The notes: generated from the letters alone by a model not told the origin. DNA of 45,386 nt from Methanomicrobiales archaeon (GCA_013415565.1 JAAEET010000007.1:1-45386), one strand, 5' to 3'. Positions 7,777 to 16,239 are shown, numbered from the stretch's first letter. Numbers and translations: made by a program.

Positions 7777-8165
7777 CTATCTGCCCAGTGCAAGATCGAT
7801 CCCGTGGTTGATGCAGGCATAGGCCTCGGATTCGCGGCCGATGCGTCTCAAAACAAGTCCCTTGTTATACCAGCTTTCTGCATCGTAGGGGTCGAGCTTC
7901 AACGCCTCGTCATAGCAGGCAAGCGCATCGGCATACCTTCCGAGTTCATCGAGGCAGTTTCCTTTCTCATGCCAGGCACCCGCGAAATGAGGATCGGTTG
8001 AGAGTGCCCGGTCAATACAGTCAAGGGCATGCAGGTGATCACCTGCATGCATCGCTTGATGCGCCATCCGGAAAAAATAGTCAGCGTTGTGTGAGATTGT
8101 AACGACCGTTTTTTTTTTCCCGTATTGGCTATAATATTCGTAAGATTTCCCCCGTTCAGTGCCAT
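7777..8165 (-). CDS. Short TPR-repeat protein (copy C), start separated from body by an A10 frameshift tract
   Basis: The body (HNADYFFRMAHQ... to CINHGIDLALGR) is a clear paralogue of the TPR copies at 3020-3718, with three TPR units. The expected start is ATG 8165-8163, which has GGGAG just upstream and the right distance to the conserved TATA element at 8203-8226. It reads MALNGGNLTNIIANTGKKK, but the A10 tract (T10 on the plus strand, 8109-8118) leaves the TPR body in another frame; 11 or 8 A would restore it. The uninterrupted body frame extends to 8331, but its upstream ATG codons lie in or before the promoter. So this is a sequencing length error, a real frameshift, or expression by slippage. 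The gene is convergent with fdhB. Confidence 0.7.
8027..8050. repeat. Perfect 24-bp palindrome inside TPR copy C
   Basis: Twelve-base arms starting GCATGCAGGTGA meet with no spacer, centred at 8038/8039. It encodes HAGDHLHA on the minus strand and contains TGCAT/ATGCA elements like the nearby inverted-repeat sites. It could be chance or a protein-binding site. Confidence 0.6.
8109..8118. repeat. A10/T10 homopolymer
   Basis: Ten consecutive T on the plus strand (A10 in the mRNA of TPR copy C), exactly at the junction between the natural start segment and the TPR body. It is prone to replication or transcriptional slippage. Confidence 0.9.
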
Positions 8166-8202
8166 GGGGTTTCTCCCACGGCAGAGAAACGTGATAGGTG
8201 CA

Positions 8203-8226
8203 TTTAAATAACATTTTGCAATATAA
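8203..8226 (-). promoter_or_regulatory. TPR-C promoter element
   Basis: Ungapped match to 3786-3810 (shared TTTAAATA and TTTTGCAATATA). The predicted transcription start, about 25 nt downstream near 8180, leaves room for GGGAG and ATG 8165. This is the main argument for that start codon. Confidence 0.65.
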
Positions 8227-8267
8227 TTCTGTTAACATACATTGACGGGCAACGAGTATGCCAGCAT

Positions 8268-8284
8268 TGCATGGCACAAATGCA
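8268..8284. promoter_or_regulatory. Inverted-repeat site 3 (putative operator)
   Basis: TGCATGGCACAAATGCA, in the divergent region between TPR copy C and the HTH/PAS gene. The arms are identical to sites 1 and 2. Extra half sites flank it (ATGCCAGCAT at ~8258-8267, CCATGCC at ~8288). Confidence 0.6.
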
Positions 8285-8375
8285 CGACCATGCCTAAACG
8301 GCCCGATTGCAGCCCGATTCTGGCGCATCAACCTGACTGCAAAAGTTTTTAGGTCTCCATCCAGAGTTTATTCCA

Positions 8376-11006
8376 ATGGAAAATCATGTCGACCAGCGGA
8401 TCAGCATGATACGGGATCTCCTGAAATCCCACCCACGAGGTCTCTCGATCTCGGAGATAGCTGACCAGCTCGGTTTAAGGAGACATGTCGTGTCAAAGGA
8501 TCTCGGATATCTTCACCGGATGGGTCAGGTGGAACTGCAGACCATCGGAACCAGTAAAGTCTACACCTATACCACCAAGATCCCCATCACCGGTATTCTT
8601 GACTACTTCTCAGACATGATCCTCGTCCTCGATGAGAATCATGCCATTCTTGAAGTCAATGATCCCCTCCTCCGCACGGTACACCTCACACGTGACGACC
8701 TGATCGGGAAACGGATCGACATCCAACCCTGGCCGCTCATTTCCGACCTGAAACCGGGAGCCTTTGAAGAGGAAGGGTTCGAAGACCTGAACATCTGTCT
8801 TCCTTCCCTCGATGATCCGGAGGCAATCCATCATTTCAGGGTCAGATACGTTCCCATGGTGTTCGAGGACACTTCCCGGGGAATGATCATTTTTATCGAG
8901 GATACTACCGAGCAGACCCGCTACCGTGAGGCCTTCCTGCTCTCTGAAGCTCACTATAAGGCGATCGTAGAGTACCAGACCGAGCTCATATTCCGTTTTC
9001 TCCCTGACGGGACTATCACCTACACGAACTGGAGATGTGCGAAAACGTTCGGGGCGACCGAATCCGGTATCCGGGGAATGGCCATCTTCTCATACTTTCC
9101 GGAACAGGAGGCAGGTCGGTTCAGAGACGCCATCGCGGGCCTTTCTGCGAAATATCCCTTCATCCGGATTACCTCTCTTCTGGAAACGGTCGAGGGAAGG
9201 CGACCCTTCTCCATGACGATACAGGCAATCTGGAACGAAGCAGGCCGGTTGCTCGGATACCATGGCATTGCCCGGGATATCACGGCGGAATTAAAAATTG
9301 AGGAGGAGAGGAAAACCCATGCCGGCCACATGGAATTCCTCTGCCGGAAATCTTCCGAATTCCTGACGACATCCCGTGAAGAAGACTTGATCGAGGACCT
9401 CTCATCCGGGCTTTCCGAACTGGTCTCATCGGCCGTGCAGTTCATATTCACCTACGACGAGAAGGAAGGTGAAATGGAGGCCCGGACCGTCAGGGACGAG
9501 GATGGCAGAGAGCTTCTTGAGACCGTTTTTTCTGGCGGGTCGATCAGGTTCCATGTACCGCCTTCCCTCCTCCGTGGTGAGCATGAATTTGAAGCGGCGA
9601 TTCGCGGAGAACTCGCCGAGATCTCTCATGACCTGGTAGTATCCATACTCGGTGATGCTGTTCATCAGCATATCGAAGATGCAATCGGAAAGAGGACGAC
9701 GTATGTCACGTTGATGAACTGGGAAGGCAAAATTGTCGGAGCGGTGGCAATCTGTGTTCCGCCCGGCACGACCCTTGAAAACCGGAGCCTTCTCGAGACG
9801 TTCATCAGGATGGGGGCACTCTCCCTGCAACGGATTATGACAGGGGCGTCCCTTGCACAGAGTAACGACCGGTTCCGGATCATCGCTGAAACGGCACCAC
9901 TCCCCGTCGCGATTATCAGCCCGGATGGCAGGTACCTCTTCATCAACGACAAATTCATTGAAACCTTCGGGTATACCCTCGAGGATATCCCGGACGGGAG
10001 CAAGTGGTTCCTGCATGCATTCCCGAATGGCGATACCATGCGGAATGCCCGTAACCTCTGGATCAGCGACCTGAAAAAATCATCCGTCGGAGAGATTCGA
10101 CCCCGGCAGTTCACCGTCCGGTGCAGGGATGGTTCATTTAAGGCGATTATTTTCCGACCTGTCACCCTGAGGGACGGATGCCAGCTGGTTCTCTACGAGG
10201 ACATTTCAGAGCGGGAGGAGGCGGAGAAGGACAGGAATCTCCTGGCCGAAATCGTCCGGTCCTCGCACGATGCCATTATCGGGATGACGGTGACCGGAAA
10301 GATCCAGACCTGGAACCCGGGGGCCCAGCGCATCTATGGATATTCACCAGGGGAAGCTGTCGGGAAGGATATCGATCTCATCTTCCCTGAGTCGCGGCTG
10401 CAGGAAAAAGACAGACTCCTCGAGAAGGTCTCGCAGGGTGAATTCATATCCGATTTCGAGACCCAGCGGGTACGGAAGGACGGGAGAATTATCGATGTTT
10501 CGGTCACCATTTCGCCCATTTTCGACCGGAACAATAATATCATCGGGACATCGACCATCGTCAAGGATATTTCGGCAAGGAAGGCGGAAGAGCGGCTGCA
10601 GGAGCTTGAATCCCAGTACCGGGACATGGTTGATTCCATCAATGTCGGAGTCTACCGCAGTACCGGCGATCCTGAAGGGCGTTTCCTCTGGGGAAATACC
10701 TCACTGGTCCGGATCCTGGGGTACCCCTCTATCCAGTCGGTGCGGGAAGTGCCGGTATCGGATCTCTTTCTCAGGGCTCATGGAAGAGACAACCTGCTGA
10801 AAGAACTGAGGGAAGAGGGGTTCGTCCGGAACAGGGAGATCCTCCTGAAACGGCGGGACGGCACGGTCGCCTATGTCCTGGTGACCGCCCTTGCAACCTT
10901 CGACAACACCGGAGAGATATCTTACATCAACGGGATTGTCGAAGACGTGACCGAACAGCGGATCCTCGCCCGGAAACTTGCCTCCCTGACGGGTCCGGGT
11001 TCCTGA
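8376..11006 (+). CDS. Winged-helix / multi-PAS / GAF-like sensory regulator without kinase domain
   Basis: 876 residues. Residues 1-68 form a winged HTH (ISEIADQLGLRRHVVSKDLGYLHRMGQVEL). Then come PAS 1 (~70-185, ending IEDTTEQTRY), PAS 2 (~190-300, ending GIARDITAE), a GAF-like region (~310-500), PAS 3 (~505-620), PAS 4 (~625-740, with AIIGMTVTGKIQTWNPGAQRIYGYSPGEAVG) and PAS 5 (~745-868, ending NGIVEDVTEQ). The protein stops after the last PAS domain, with no histidine-kinase or output domain, so DNA binding through the N-terminal HTH is the likely output. Such HTH-PAS proteins are characteristic of Methanomicrobiales. The ATG has no ribosome site, and the A/T element at ~8340-8350 fits a leaderless mRNA. 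It is divergent from TPR copy C across inverted-repeat site 3. The ligand is unknown. Confidence 0.85.
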   Translation: MENHVDQRISMIRDLLKSHPRGLSISEIADQLGLRRHVVSKDLGYLHRMGQVELQTIGTSKVYTYTTKIPITGILDYFSDMILVLDENHAILEVNDPLLRTVHLTRDDLIGKRIDIQPWPLISDLKPGAFEEEGFEDLNICLPSLDDPEAIHHFRVRYVPMVFEDTSRGMIIFIEDTTEQTRYREAFLLSEAHYKAIVEYQTELIFRFLPDGTITYTNWRCAKTFGATESGIRGMAIFSYFPEQEAGRFRDAIAGLSAKYPFIRITSLLETVEGRRPFSMTIQAIWNEAGRLLGYHGIARDITAELKIEEERKTHAGHMEFLCRKSSEFLTTSREEDLIEDLSSGLSELVSSAVQFIFTYDEKEGEMEARTVRDEDGRELLETVFSGGSIRFHVPPSLLRGEHEFEAAIRGELAEISHDLVVSILGDAVHQHIEDAIGKRTTYVTLMNWEGKIVGAVAICVPPGTTLENRSLLETFIRMGALSLQRIMTGASLAQSNDRFRIIAETAPLPVAIISPDGRYLFINDKFIETFGYTLEDIPDGSKWFLHAFPNGDTMRNARNLWISDLKKSSVGEIRPRQFTVRCRDGSFKAIIFRPVTLRDGCQLVLYEDISEREEAEKDRNLLAEIVRSSHDAIIGMTVTGKIQTWNPGAQRIYGYSPGEAVGKDIDLIFPESRLQEKDRLLEKVSQGEFISDFETQRVRKDGRIIDVSVTISPIFDRNNNIIGTSTIVKDISARKAEERLQELESQYRDMVDSINVGVYRSTGDPEGRFLWGNTSLVRILGYPSIQSVREVPVSDLFLRAHGRDNLLKELREEGFVRNREILLKRRDGTVAYVLVTALATFDNTGEISYINGIVEDVTEQRILARKLASLTGPGS

Positions 11007-11221
11007 CGGGCGATTTTCTTTATTCCGACAGAATCGAAAGAGAGGCTGAAGTATCTCCCAAGACCCCTTCATTTCTACGGGAGCTTTCGTCCCGCATCCC
11101 ATCTGTCCGTCACTGGCGACCGGTGCAGCATCCTGCATTCCGGATACGACCGTGCCATCTATGGCTGAATGGTCCGGGTGCCCCTATCCGTTCCAATCCC
11201 CGCATCACGAGGAGATTGGGA

Positions 11222-12103
11222 TCATTCCGGTGCGGGCAGGATGAGACGGGTATAAAAGGGGGGATAGTAGATAATCCGATCACTCCTGAGAGGGTCGGAA
11301 AAAACAACATGATCGCCATCCCGGGTGGCGGTAATGATGTAGGAATAGAACCGGAGCCGCTGATACTCCGGGTTCCGGGTCAGGTCCTGAATGTCGCGGG
11401 GGGTGGTGTTCGTATACTTGGGAAAGATCTTCTCCGGGCCCGGCCCCGAGAAGAGATTGAAGGAAGAAAGGATATACTGCTGCTCATCTTCCTTGAGAAC
11501 GAACCACCGGGCCGGGTTGAGCGTGGGAATGGCCATTCCATGGTTCCTGCCCTGGACGATGACCGCGATTGCGATGCTGGCGAGAACGAACAGGAGAGCG
11601 AAGGCGGCATATGCAAGGTTCAGGGCAGCCCCTCCATACCCCGGGAGGGTGATCAATGCGAAGATGAGGCTGGCTGCAAAGAGGACGAGGCTCGGGCCCG
11701 GGAATACCCCTGCCGTGTATTTCCGGGGAGAGAACGGGTAGAAGAGGGGGATTCCCGGGTAGGCGAGTGCGTCGAGGATGAGGTGGGTGAAAGTTCCGAT
11801 GATGAAACATATTCCCGGCACTACCAGGGAAAAACCCTGTCCGGCAGACGGGAATGCCCCGGCTGAACCGGCAAGATAAATCCCGGTGAGCGCCAGGGGG
11901 GCCATGGCGACAGCCCCGGTAATACTGTGGGTTATTCCCCCGTGGGTAAACATGTAGAGTTCCGGATACCGGTCAGAGAGCGGCTTGAAGAAAATATCGA
12001 TATCGGGAATGACGGCCCCCAGCACCAGCGTAAAAAGTGATATCCCGGATAACGTTTCCGGAGATGCAAGCATGACCACGAAGGCATGGGTCAGGGAGTC
12101 CAC
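11222..12103 (-). CDS. Membrane-bound metal-dependent hydrolase family protein (DUF457/YdjM type)
   Basis: 293 residues. The N-terminal signature MDSLTHAFVVMLASPE, GAVIPDID, HGGITHS (~54-60) and GTFTHLILDALAYPGIPLFYPFSPRKY (~102-128) supplies the conserved His/Asp set of the YdjM/DUF457 family. There are several transmembrane stretches in residues 1-185, then a soluble C-terminal domain of ~100 residues. The family is annotated as putative membrane-bound hydrolases; the substrate is unknown. It is convergent with the PAS gene, separated by 215 bp in which only a T-rich stretch after the PAS stop is notable. Confidence 0.82.
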   Translation of the reverse strand: MDSLTHAFVVMLASPETLSGISLFTLVLGAVIPDIDIFFKPLSDRYPELYMFTHGGITHSITGAVAMAPLALTGIYLAGSAGAFPSAGQGFSLVVPGICFIIGTFTHLILDALAYPGIPLFYPFSPRKYTAGVFPGPSLVLFAASLIFALITLPGYGGAALNLAYAAFALLFVLASIAIAVIVQGRNHGMAIPTLNPARWFVLKEDEQQYILSSFNLFSGPGPEKIFPKYTNTTPRDIQDLTRNPEYQRLRFYSYIITATRDGDHVVFSDPLRSDRIIYYPPFYTRLILPAPE

Positions 12104-12365
12104 ACAGAAATTATGAGCGCTTTATCGGGAAAAAGGATGGTCCGGTGAATCCTCGATAAAGCGGGGGATCCACGGAGATGCAGTACGGATGACGACCGGT
12201 AATCGTGCGGGATTCTGTTCCAGCCGGTGTTCCTTCACCGCCCCGCAGCCAACACCCGGTGCCGGTAACCTCCCGTAATCTGTCGTGCACGATGAATACA
12301 AGGTACATCGGGCCGGCGGCCCGATGTTCGACAAAAGAGAGGCTCCCGGGATCGCAGGATGCGGT

Positions 12366-12692
12366 TCAGCCCGGGCAGTATTCCTTTACCGGGACCGTCC
12401 TGGTATCTCCACTGAGGACGCGGGAGAGGTCCCGGTAGCCCACGACATAGACCTGCCGGCGGATGAGTGCCGTCAGGTCCTGTTTCCGGGCATCGAGGAT
12501 TGGAGAGAGCCAGGCGGTTCCTTCCCGCTCTCCGCTCTGATCGACCACCTCGACCATGCGGCTCACCATCAGGGCAGGGATATTCTCAGGTGTGATAAAA
12601 TATCTGGCTCCGGAAATATCCATGGAGATTCCCCGGCCCGAGCGACGTGCGGTGCCCGCACGGGTGTATGAGACGGATGCCACCTTTCCCAT
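12366..12692 (-). CDS. Conserved-looking small protein of unknown function
   Basis: 108 residues: MGKVASVSYTRAGTARRSGR... to VPVKEYCPG. The ATG follows GTGGTGAAGTG. Composition is consistent with a folded soluble beta-rich protein (SMDISGARYFITPENIPALM; VYVVGYRDLSRVL), with no membrane segment and no metal motif. Not recognised. It lies between the DUF457-type gene (same strand, 263 bp downstream) and the ~540-bp gene-poor gap. Antisense and neighbouring frames (12111-12334) look like shadows or filler. Confidence 0.6.
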   Translation of the reverse strand: MGKVASVSYTRAGTARRSGRGISMDISGARYFITPENIPALMVSRMVEVVDQSGEREGTAWLSPILDARKQDLTALIRRQVYVVGYRDLSRVLSGDTRTVPVKEYCPG

Positions 12693-12910
12693 GTCACTTC
12701 ACCACATATGATGTTGGGCAGGAGACTATGTAAAGGTGGCGTCTGACGATTAATTTCGCTCCATTTCCCGAAAGAAGCCGGATACGGGGTTTTATTCACC
12801 GACGAAATTCTCCGGACGCTGCTGGTGCTTTCCGCGTCCTTCTCCATACAAGTGCCCGAAATGGCCGCGATATGCAAAAATAAGGATTCTCTGGCCGCCC
12901 TTAATAGAAA

Positions 12911-12922
12911 GATTTATAAATC
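12911..12922 (+). promoter_or_regulatory. TATA box of an orphan promoter
   Basis: GAAAGATTTATAAATC is a textbook archaeal BRE/TATA. It predicts a transcription start near 12945, where no coding gene begins but a self-complementary segment does. Confidence 0.55.
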
Positions 12923-12944
12923 AATCAGTGCAAAAGATGAATGA

Positions 12945-13050
12945 AGCCAACATGGTCTGGTCTGGATAAAGCAGTAATGCTGATACTCTAATTGATCGAT
13001 GGCTGATACTCTCACGCATCAATTATGTATCCAGGCACGGGCCATGATGG
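12945..13050 (+). ncRNA. Candidate structured non-coding RNA
   Basis: Starts about 25 bp after a strong TATA box. Nested complementary arms: CATGG (12951-12955) with CCATG (13042-13046), CTGGAT (12962-12967) with ATCCAG (13029-13034), and AATTGAT (12990-12996) with ATCAATT (13018-13024), plus a small GCA-GTAA-TGC hairpin (12971-12980). An 11-bp direct repeat GCTGATACTCT occurs at 12979 and 13002. No open frame begins inside with a ribosome site. It matches no RNA family I recognise; an insertion-sequence end is the main alternative. Confidence 0.4.
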
Positions 13051-13232
13051 TCTGTTGTTGAACGATCGCTCTGGTGAGCTGGTGCTCCGCCACCATATGG
13101 TTGCGGTTCATGGTTATTCATCGTCATCCAGAATCGTGAGCAGGTTGCCGCAGGTTCTCCCGCCCGGTGAGGAAGGTGGGAAATCGACCTCGATACCTCT
13201 AACTGGTCATCTCCGTGCAGATCCCGCCGCTC

Positions 13233-14972
13233 TTACCCGATAATGAGATAGATGAGAATGGAGAGGAGGAATGCCAGCAGGAGCATACCGATGGAGAGCG
13301 GGGGAATGAAGAGCACCATGGCATTGACCGTGCTTGCCATCTGGGCGATACGCTGGGAGCCAAAGACCACTACCCGCTCACAGAGGGCGGTATCGCCGCC
13401 GGCACGGGCACGGGAGAGATCATCGAGCGCCTCCCGGATCGACTGTTCAAGGTAGGGAACGATCTGATCTGCGGCCACGTTATACCCGACCGGGTTCTTG
13501 CCGCTGACGGTATTGACCACGTGCGAATCCGTGGTCATGATCTCCGCTTCATCGACCATGGTGAGTGCATGGTTCCGCAGCACCTCCCTGACCCCGGCGA
13601 GGACATTATTGCCGTCGATCAGGATATAGGCGGTGGTCTGTCCACCGGCCCGGATGATCATGGTCTCGATCCCCTGGTCACCGAATCCCTGGACACGGGT
13701 GAAGGGCGGGATGACCTGGGATGATCCCACCTCCATCGGGTACTGCTCACGGCCCGGTGCCTCTCCGATGGCATGCAACGCTGCCTGCTGGTACTCCAGC
13801 GCAGCCAGCGACCCCGGTGAGACGTTCGAGATATCCCCTGTGAAACAATTATGGGCATCGACAAAAGCAACATGGGGAAAGGCACGGTGTCCTTCAGCCA
13901 TGATGGTCATGCCGATCCCAAAATCTATATCCTCAGTCTTTTCCGGAGAACGGGTAGTGACCATCAGGAGCGTGGTGCCAAAAACCTGGTAGAGGAGCGA
14001 GACCGTTCCCGCCTGACAGCGATATGCCCTGCTCGCACCGGGCAGGTACTCAGTCCGGTCTATTCCGGCACGGATTGCCGCGGCGATCTTCTCGCTCTCT
14101 TCCTCGGCAACGAGATTGAAATCATGCGTGGCCGTTCCGTGTGACACCATGACCAGCTCGGGAAAAGCCTTCTGGAGGGATTTCGGGAGGATTCCACCCC
14201 CGATCTCCCCCATCGGCCCGGGATGGACATTGGGCACCGTGAAAATGATCCCCCGTCCTTTCTCCTTCCCAAAGAAGATCGACACCTGCGGTATGTACAC
14301 CTCTTCCCCGATCTCGCGGAAGAAGTCCTCCATGGTCTTTGATCCGTCGGTCAGGTGGGCGATGAAGGTGTTGAGGAACGAGAGTATGTGGATATGGAAC
14401 GCCCGGTAGAGCGGCCGATCGATCGCCCAGATCAGGAGAATGAATCCTGCCCCGAAGACCAGGTGGAGGAGCAATGCCAGCACGAGGAACGGCGGATCGA
14501 AGAAGACCATGCCGACGAGCAGGCCGGCCCCGCTCTGGATAAAGGCCGGCACAACCATCCGGGTCACGCGGTAATCGACAATTGCAGCGAGGGCGACCAG
14601 CCGGGAACCGAAGATAAACCCGGTCGCAATGGCATAGGAGAGAGGAAGAAGCGCGACGCTCACCACCATCCCGGTCAGGGTGATGATGATGCCGATAACC
14701 GTACAGGAAAGGGCGAGCAGGGCTGAACGGTTCCAGGTCAGCCGTCTCTTCGAGAGGGAGGCCAGGGGGCCGGTCAGGAGAACGCCGGCAATGGCAGGGA
14801 GGGTGAATGCCAGCGTCCCGAAGAAACGGATGCTCTCTCCGAACCGCAGGGTAGCGCCATCAATGAGAAATCCGAGCACCACGATGATGGCAAGCGATGT
14901 CGGCCACGAGGGAGCTGAAAAAATGAACTTTGAGAGCCCCTCCATCTTGACATCGCCGTTGATGATGCTCAC
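13233..14972 (-). CDS. DUF2070 family archaeal membrane protein
   Basis: About 579 residues from GTG 14972, chosen because GGGAGAGGT precedes it; ATG 14945 (MEGLSKFIFSAPSWP) is the alternative. Six or so transmembrane helices occupy roughly the first 190 residues. A soluble middle domain follows (IFFGKEKGRGIIFTVPNVHPGPMGEIGGG, HGTATHDFNLV, FVDAHNCFTGD, TTDSHVVNTVSG) with conserved His/Asp residues suggesting a metal site. Two C-terminal helices end LLSILIYLIIG. This is the DUF2070 architecture, known only in archaea and functionally undefined. It is the last gene of the long minus-strand cluster and begins 16 bp after the PfkB stop. Confidence 0.88.
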   Translation of the reverse strand: MSIINGDVKMEGLSKFIFSAPSWPTSLAIIVVLGFLIDGATLRFGESIRFFGTLAFTLPAIAGVLLTGPLASLSKRRLTWNRSALLALSCTVIGIIITLTGMVVSVALLPLSYAIATGFIFGSRLVALAAIVDYRVTRMVVPAFIQSGAGLLVGMVFFDPPFLVLALLLHLVFGAGFILLIWAIDRPLYRAFHIHILSFLNTFIAHLTDGSKTMEDFFREIGEEVYIPQVSIFFGKEKGRGIIFTVPNVHPGPMGEIGGGILPKSLQKAFPELVMVSHGTATHDFNLVAEEESEKIAAAIRAGIDRTEYLPGASRAYRCQAGTVSLLYQVFGTTLLMVTTRSPEKTEDIDFGIGMTIMAEGHRAFPHVAFVDAHNCFTGDISNVSPGSLAALEYQQAALHAIGEAPGREQYPMEVGSSQVIPPFTRVQGFGDQGIETMIIRAGGQTTAYILIDGNNVLAGVREVLRNHALTMVDEAEIMTTDSHVVNTVSGKNPVGYNVAADQIVPYLEQSIREALDDLSRARAGGDTALCERVVVFGSQRIAQMASTVNAMVLFIPPLSIGMLLLAFLLSILIYLIIG

Positions 14973-14988
14973 CGATACCTCTCCCGGA

Positions 14989-15900
14989 TCAATGCTGCCC
15001 GGTTCCGGACAGGTCCTCCTTATTCCCGAATACCCGGCCGTACCGTTCGGCCATCCTCCCCCAGTCCGGAAGATTCGTCTGGCATCCGGCGACTTCGACC
15101 ACGAACGATGCACAGACCGTTCCTGCCCTGCAGCAGGTAAGGGGACTGAGTCCTCTCGTAAAAGCGGTCAGAAAACCTGCCCGGTAGGCATCGCCAGCCC
15201 CGGTCGGATCGATCATGCTGACCGGGATCGCGGGAATGTGCCATTCATCGCTCCCGATATGGAGCGTACTGCCCCGGGACCCGCTGGTAAATACCGCCAT
15301 GGGTACCTCGCCGATGATGTCTTCCGGCGACAAGCCGGTCATCCGGCACATCCCTTCCACTTCATGATTGTTCGCAAACAGAAGAGAGATGTGCGAGAGG
15401 ATCTCCCGGAGCTGGCCTGCGGTATACCGGTGGAGATCCTGGCCGGGATCGAAGGATGAGAACTCCGCCCGTGAGGCGACCTTCACATTGAACACCGGAT
15501 CCGCGGTTGCCATGTGGACGAACGGGAAAGACGGGGGTTCCGATTCATGGAAAATACCTGACGCTCCCCATTCAAAGAACGTGACCTGGTCTCCCGCCTC
15601 ATCGGTAAACATGAAAGCGGTCGGGGTGTGGGTCCCGGGGACGACATAGAACTGTTTTCGTATCCCGAGGGTATCCATCCAGGCGTCGTAATCGCTGCCG
15701 GCAAAATCGCTGCCGACCGCACTCACCAGGGTCACGGCGCCGCCGAGACAGGCTATCCCGGCAGCAATGTTTGCGGCTCCGCCCCCATAGAAGATCTTCC
15801 GGTCGGTGATGGTCGCCGAGCTGTTTGGGTGCGGAAGTGTGCCGACCCGGGAGATATGATCGATCGCCGTATGACCGGCCACATGGATCATAGTTCGCAT
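14989..15900 (-). CDS. PfkB-family carbohydrate/nucleoside kinase
   Basis: 303 residues of the ribokinase fold. N-terminal [16 protein letters not shown] (~39-54) is PfkB signature 1, and [13 protein letters not shown] (231-243) is signature 2, with catalytic Asp237 and the GAGD anion hole. It phosphorylates a sugar or nucleoside using ATP; family members in methanogens include nucleoside kinases of the MJ0406 type, so a nucleoside is a reasonable guess. Its start overlaps the end of the DUF555 gene by 13 bp, indicating coupling. Cytosolic. Confidence 0.9.
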   Translation of the reverse strand: MRTMIHVAGHTAIDHISRVGTLPHPNSSATITDRKIFYGGGAANIAAGIACLGGAVTLVSAVGSDFAGSDYDAWMDTLGIRKQFYVVPGTHTPTAFMFTDEAGDQVTFFEWGASGIFHESEPPSFPFVHMATADPVFNVKVASRAEFSSFDPGQDLHRYTAGQLREILSHISLLFANNHEVEGMCRMTGLSPEDIIGEVPMAVFTSGSRGSTLHIGSDEWHIPAIPVSMIDPTGAGDAYRAGFLTAFTRGLSPLTCCRAGTVCASFVVEVAGCQTNLPDWGRMAERYGRVFGNKEDLSGTGQH

Positions 15901-16226
15901 ACATCCCTGACCTGGAGCGGGATGTCCCTGAGTGCCTTTCCTATGACGGATCGGGCGATTTTGGCCGCATGATCCGGGTTGTCGGCCCGATAAACTTTCA
16001 TTTCCAGCTGGAGACCGACAAGTGCCGTGTTGGCGACGACCAGGGCACTGTTCAGTTCCCCCTCACAGAAGGGACAGGCAAGCATCCCTGCCTCGATCTC
16101 GACATACTTCGCCGTAGGGTTGAGCCGTTTTCCCGCTTCGCTGATGGCAATGCCGACGGCATCGTCCAGGGATTTCACATCCTTGATGATCCAGGCTGAT
16201 TCCAGCACCACAAGATAGTCGGGCAT
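15888..16226 (-). CDS. DUF555 / UPF0212 archaeal protein
   Basis: 112 residues: [36 protein letters not shown]..., with the conserved CPFCEGEL cysteine pair (~51-58) and C-terminal [19 protein letters not shown]. The length and motif match the DUF555 (UPF0212) family, which is restricted to euryarchaea and has no assigned function; the CxxC could bind a metal. It starts 13 bp after the nitroreductase stop and overlaps the kinase start. Confidence 0.85.
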   Translation of the reverse strand: MPDYLVVLESAWIIKDVKSLDDAVGIAISEAGKRLNPTAKYVEIEAGMLACPFCEGELNSALVVANTALVGLQLEMKVYRADNPDHAAKIARSVIGKALRDIPLQVRDVCEL

Positions 16227-16239
16227 TCCTGATCGCTCC

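Larger units (their letters stand above)
12693..13232. other. Gene-poor gap holding a promoter, a structured-RNA candidate and a possible gene relic
   Basis: 12693-12900 holds only the likely promoter of the 12692 gene. 12911-13050 contains a TATA box followed by an imperfect long hairpin (separate entry). On the minus strand, a frame ending near 13117 reads ...EVDFPPSSPGGRTCGNLLTILDDDE-stop after an upstream stop at ~13210. It looks like an orphan C-terminus, perhaps of a transposase, but was not identified. The plus-strand frame 13025-13243 is not convincing. Confidence 0.5.

Noticed and set aside
12111-12334. 65-70-codon minus-strand frames downstream of the 12366 gene
   Set aside because: No ribosome site and no recognisable pattern; overlapping frames compete.
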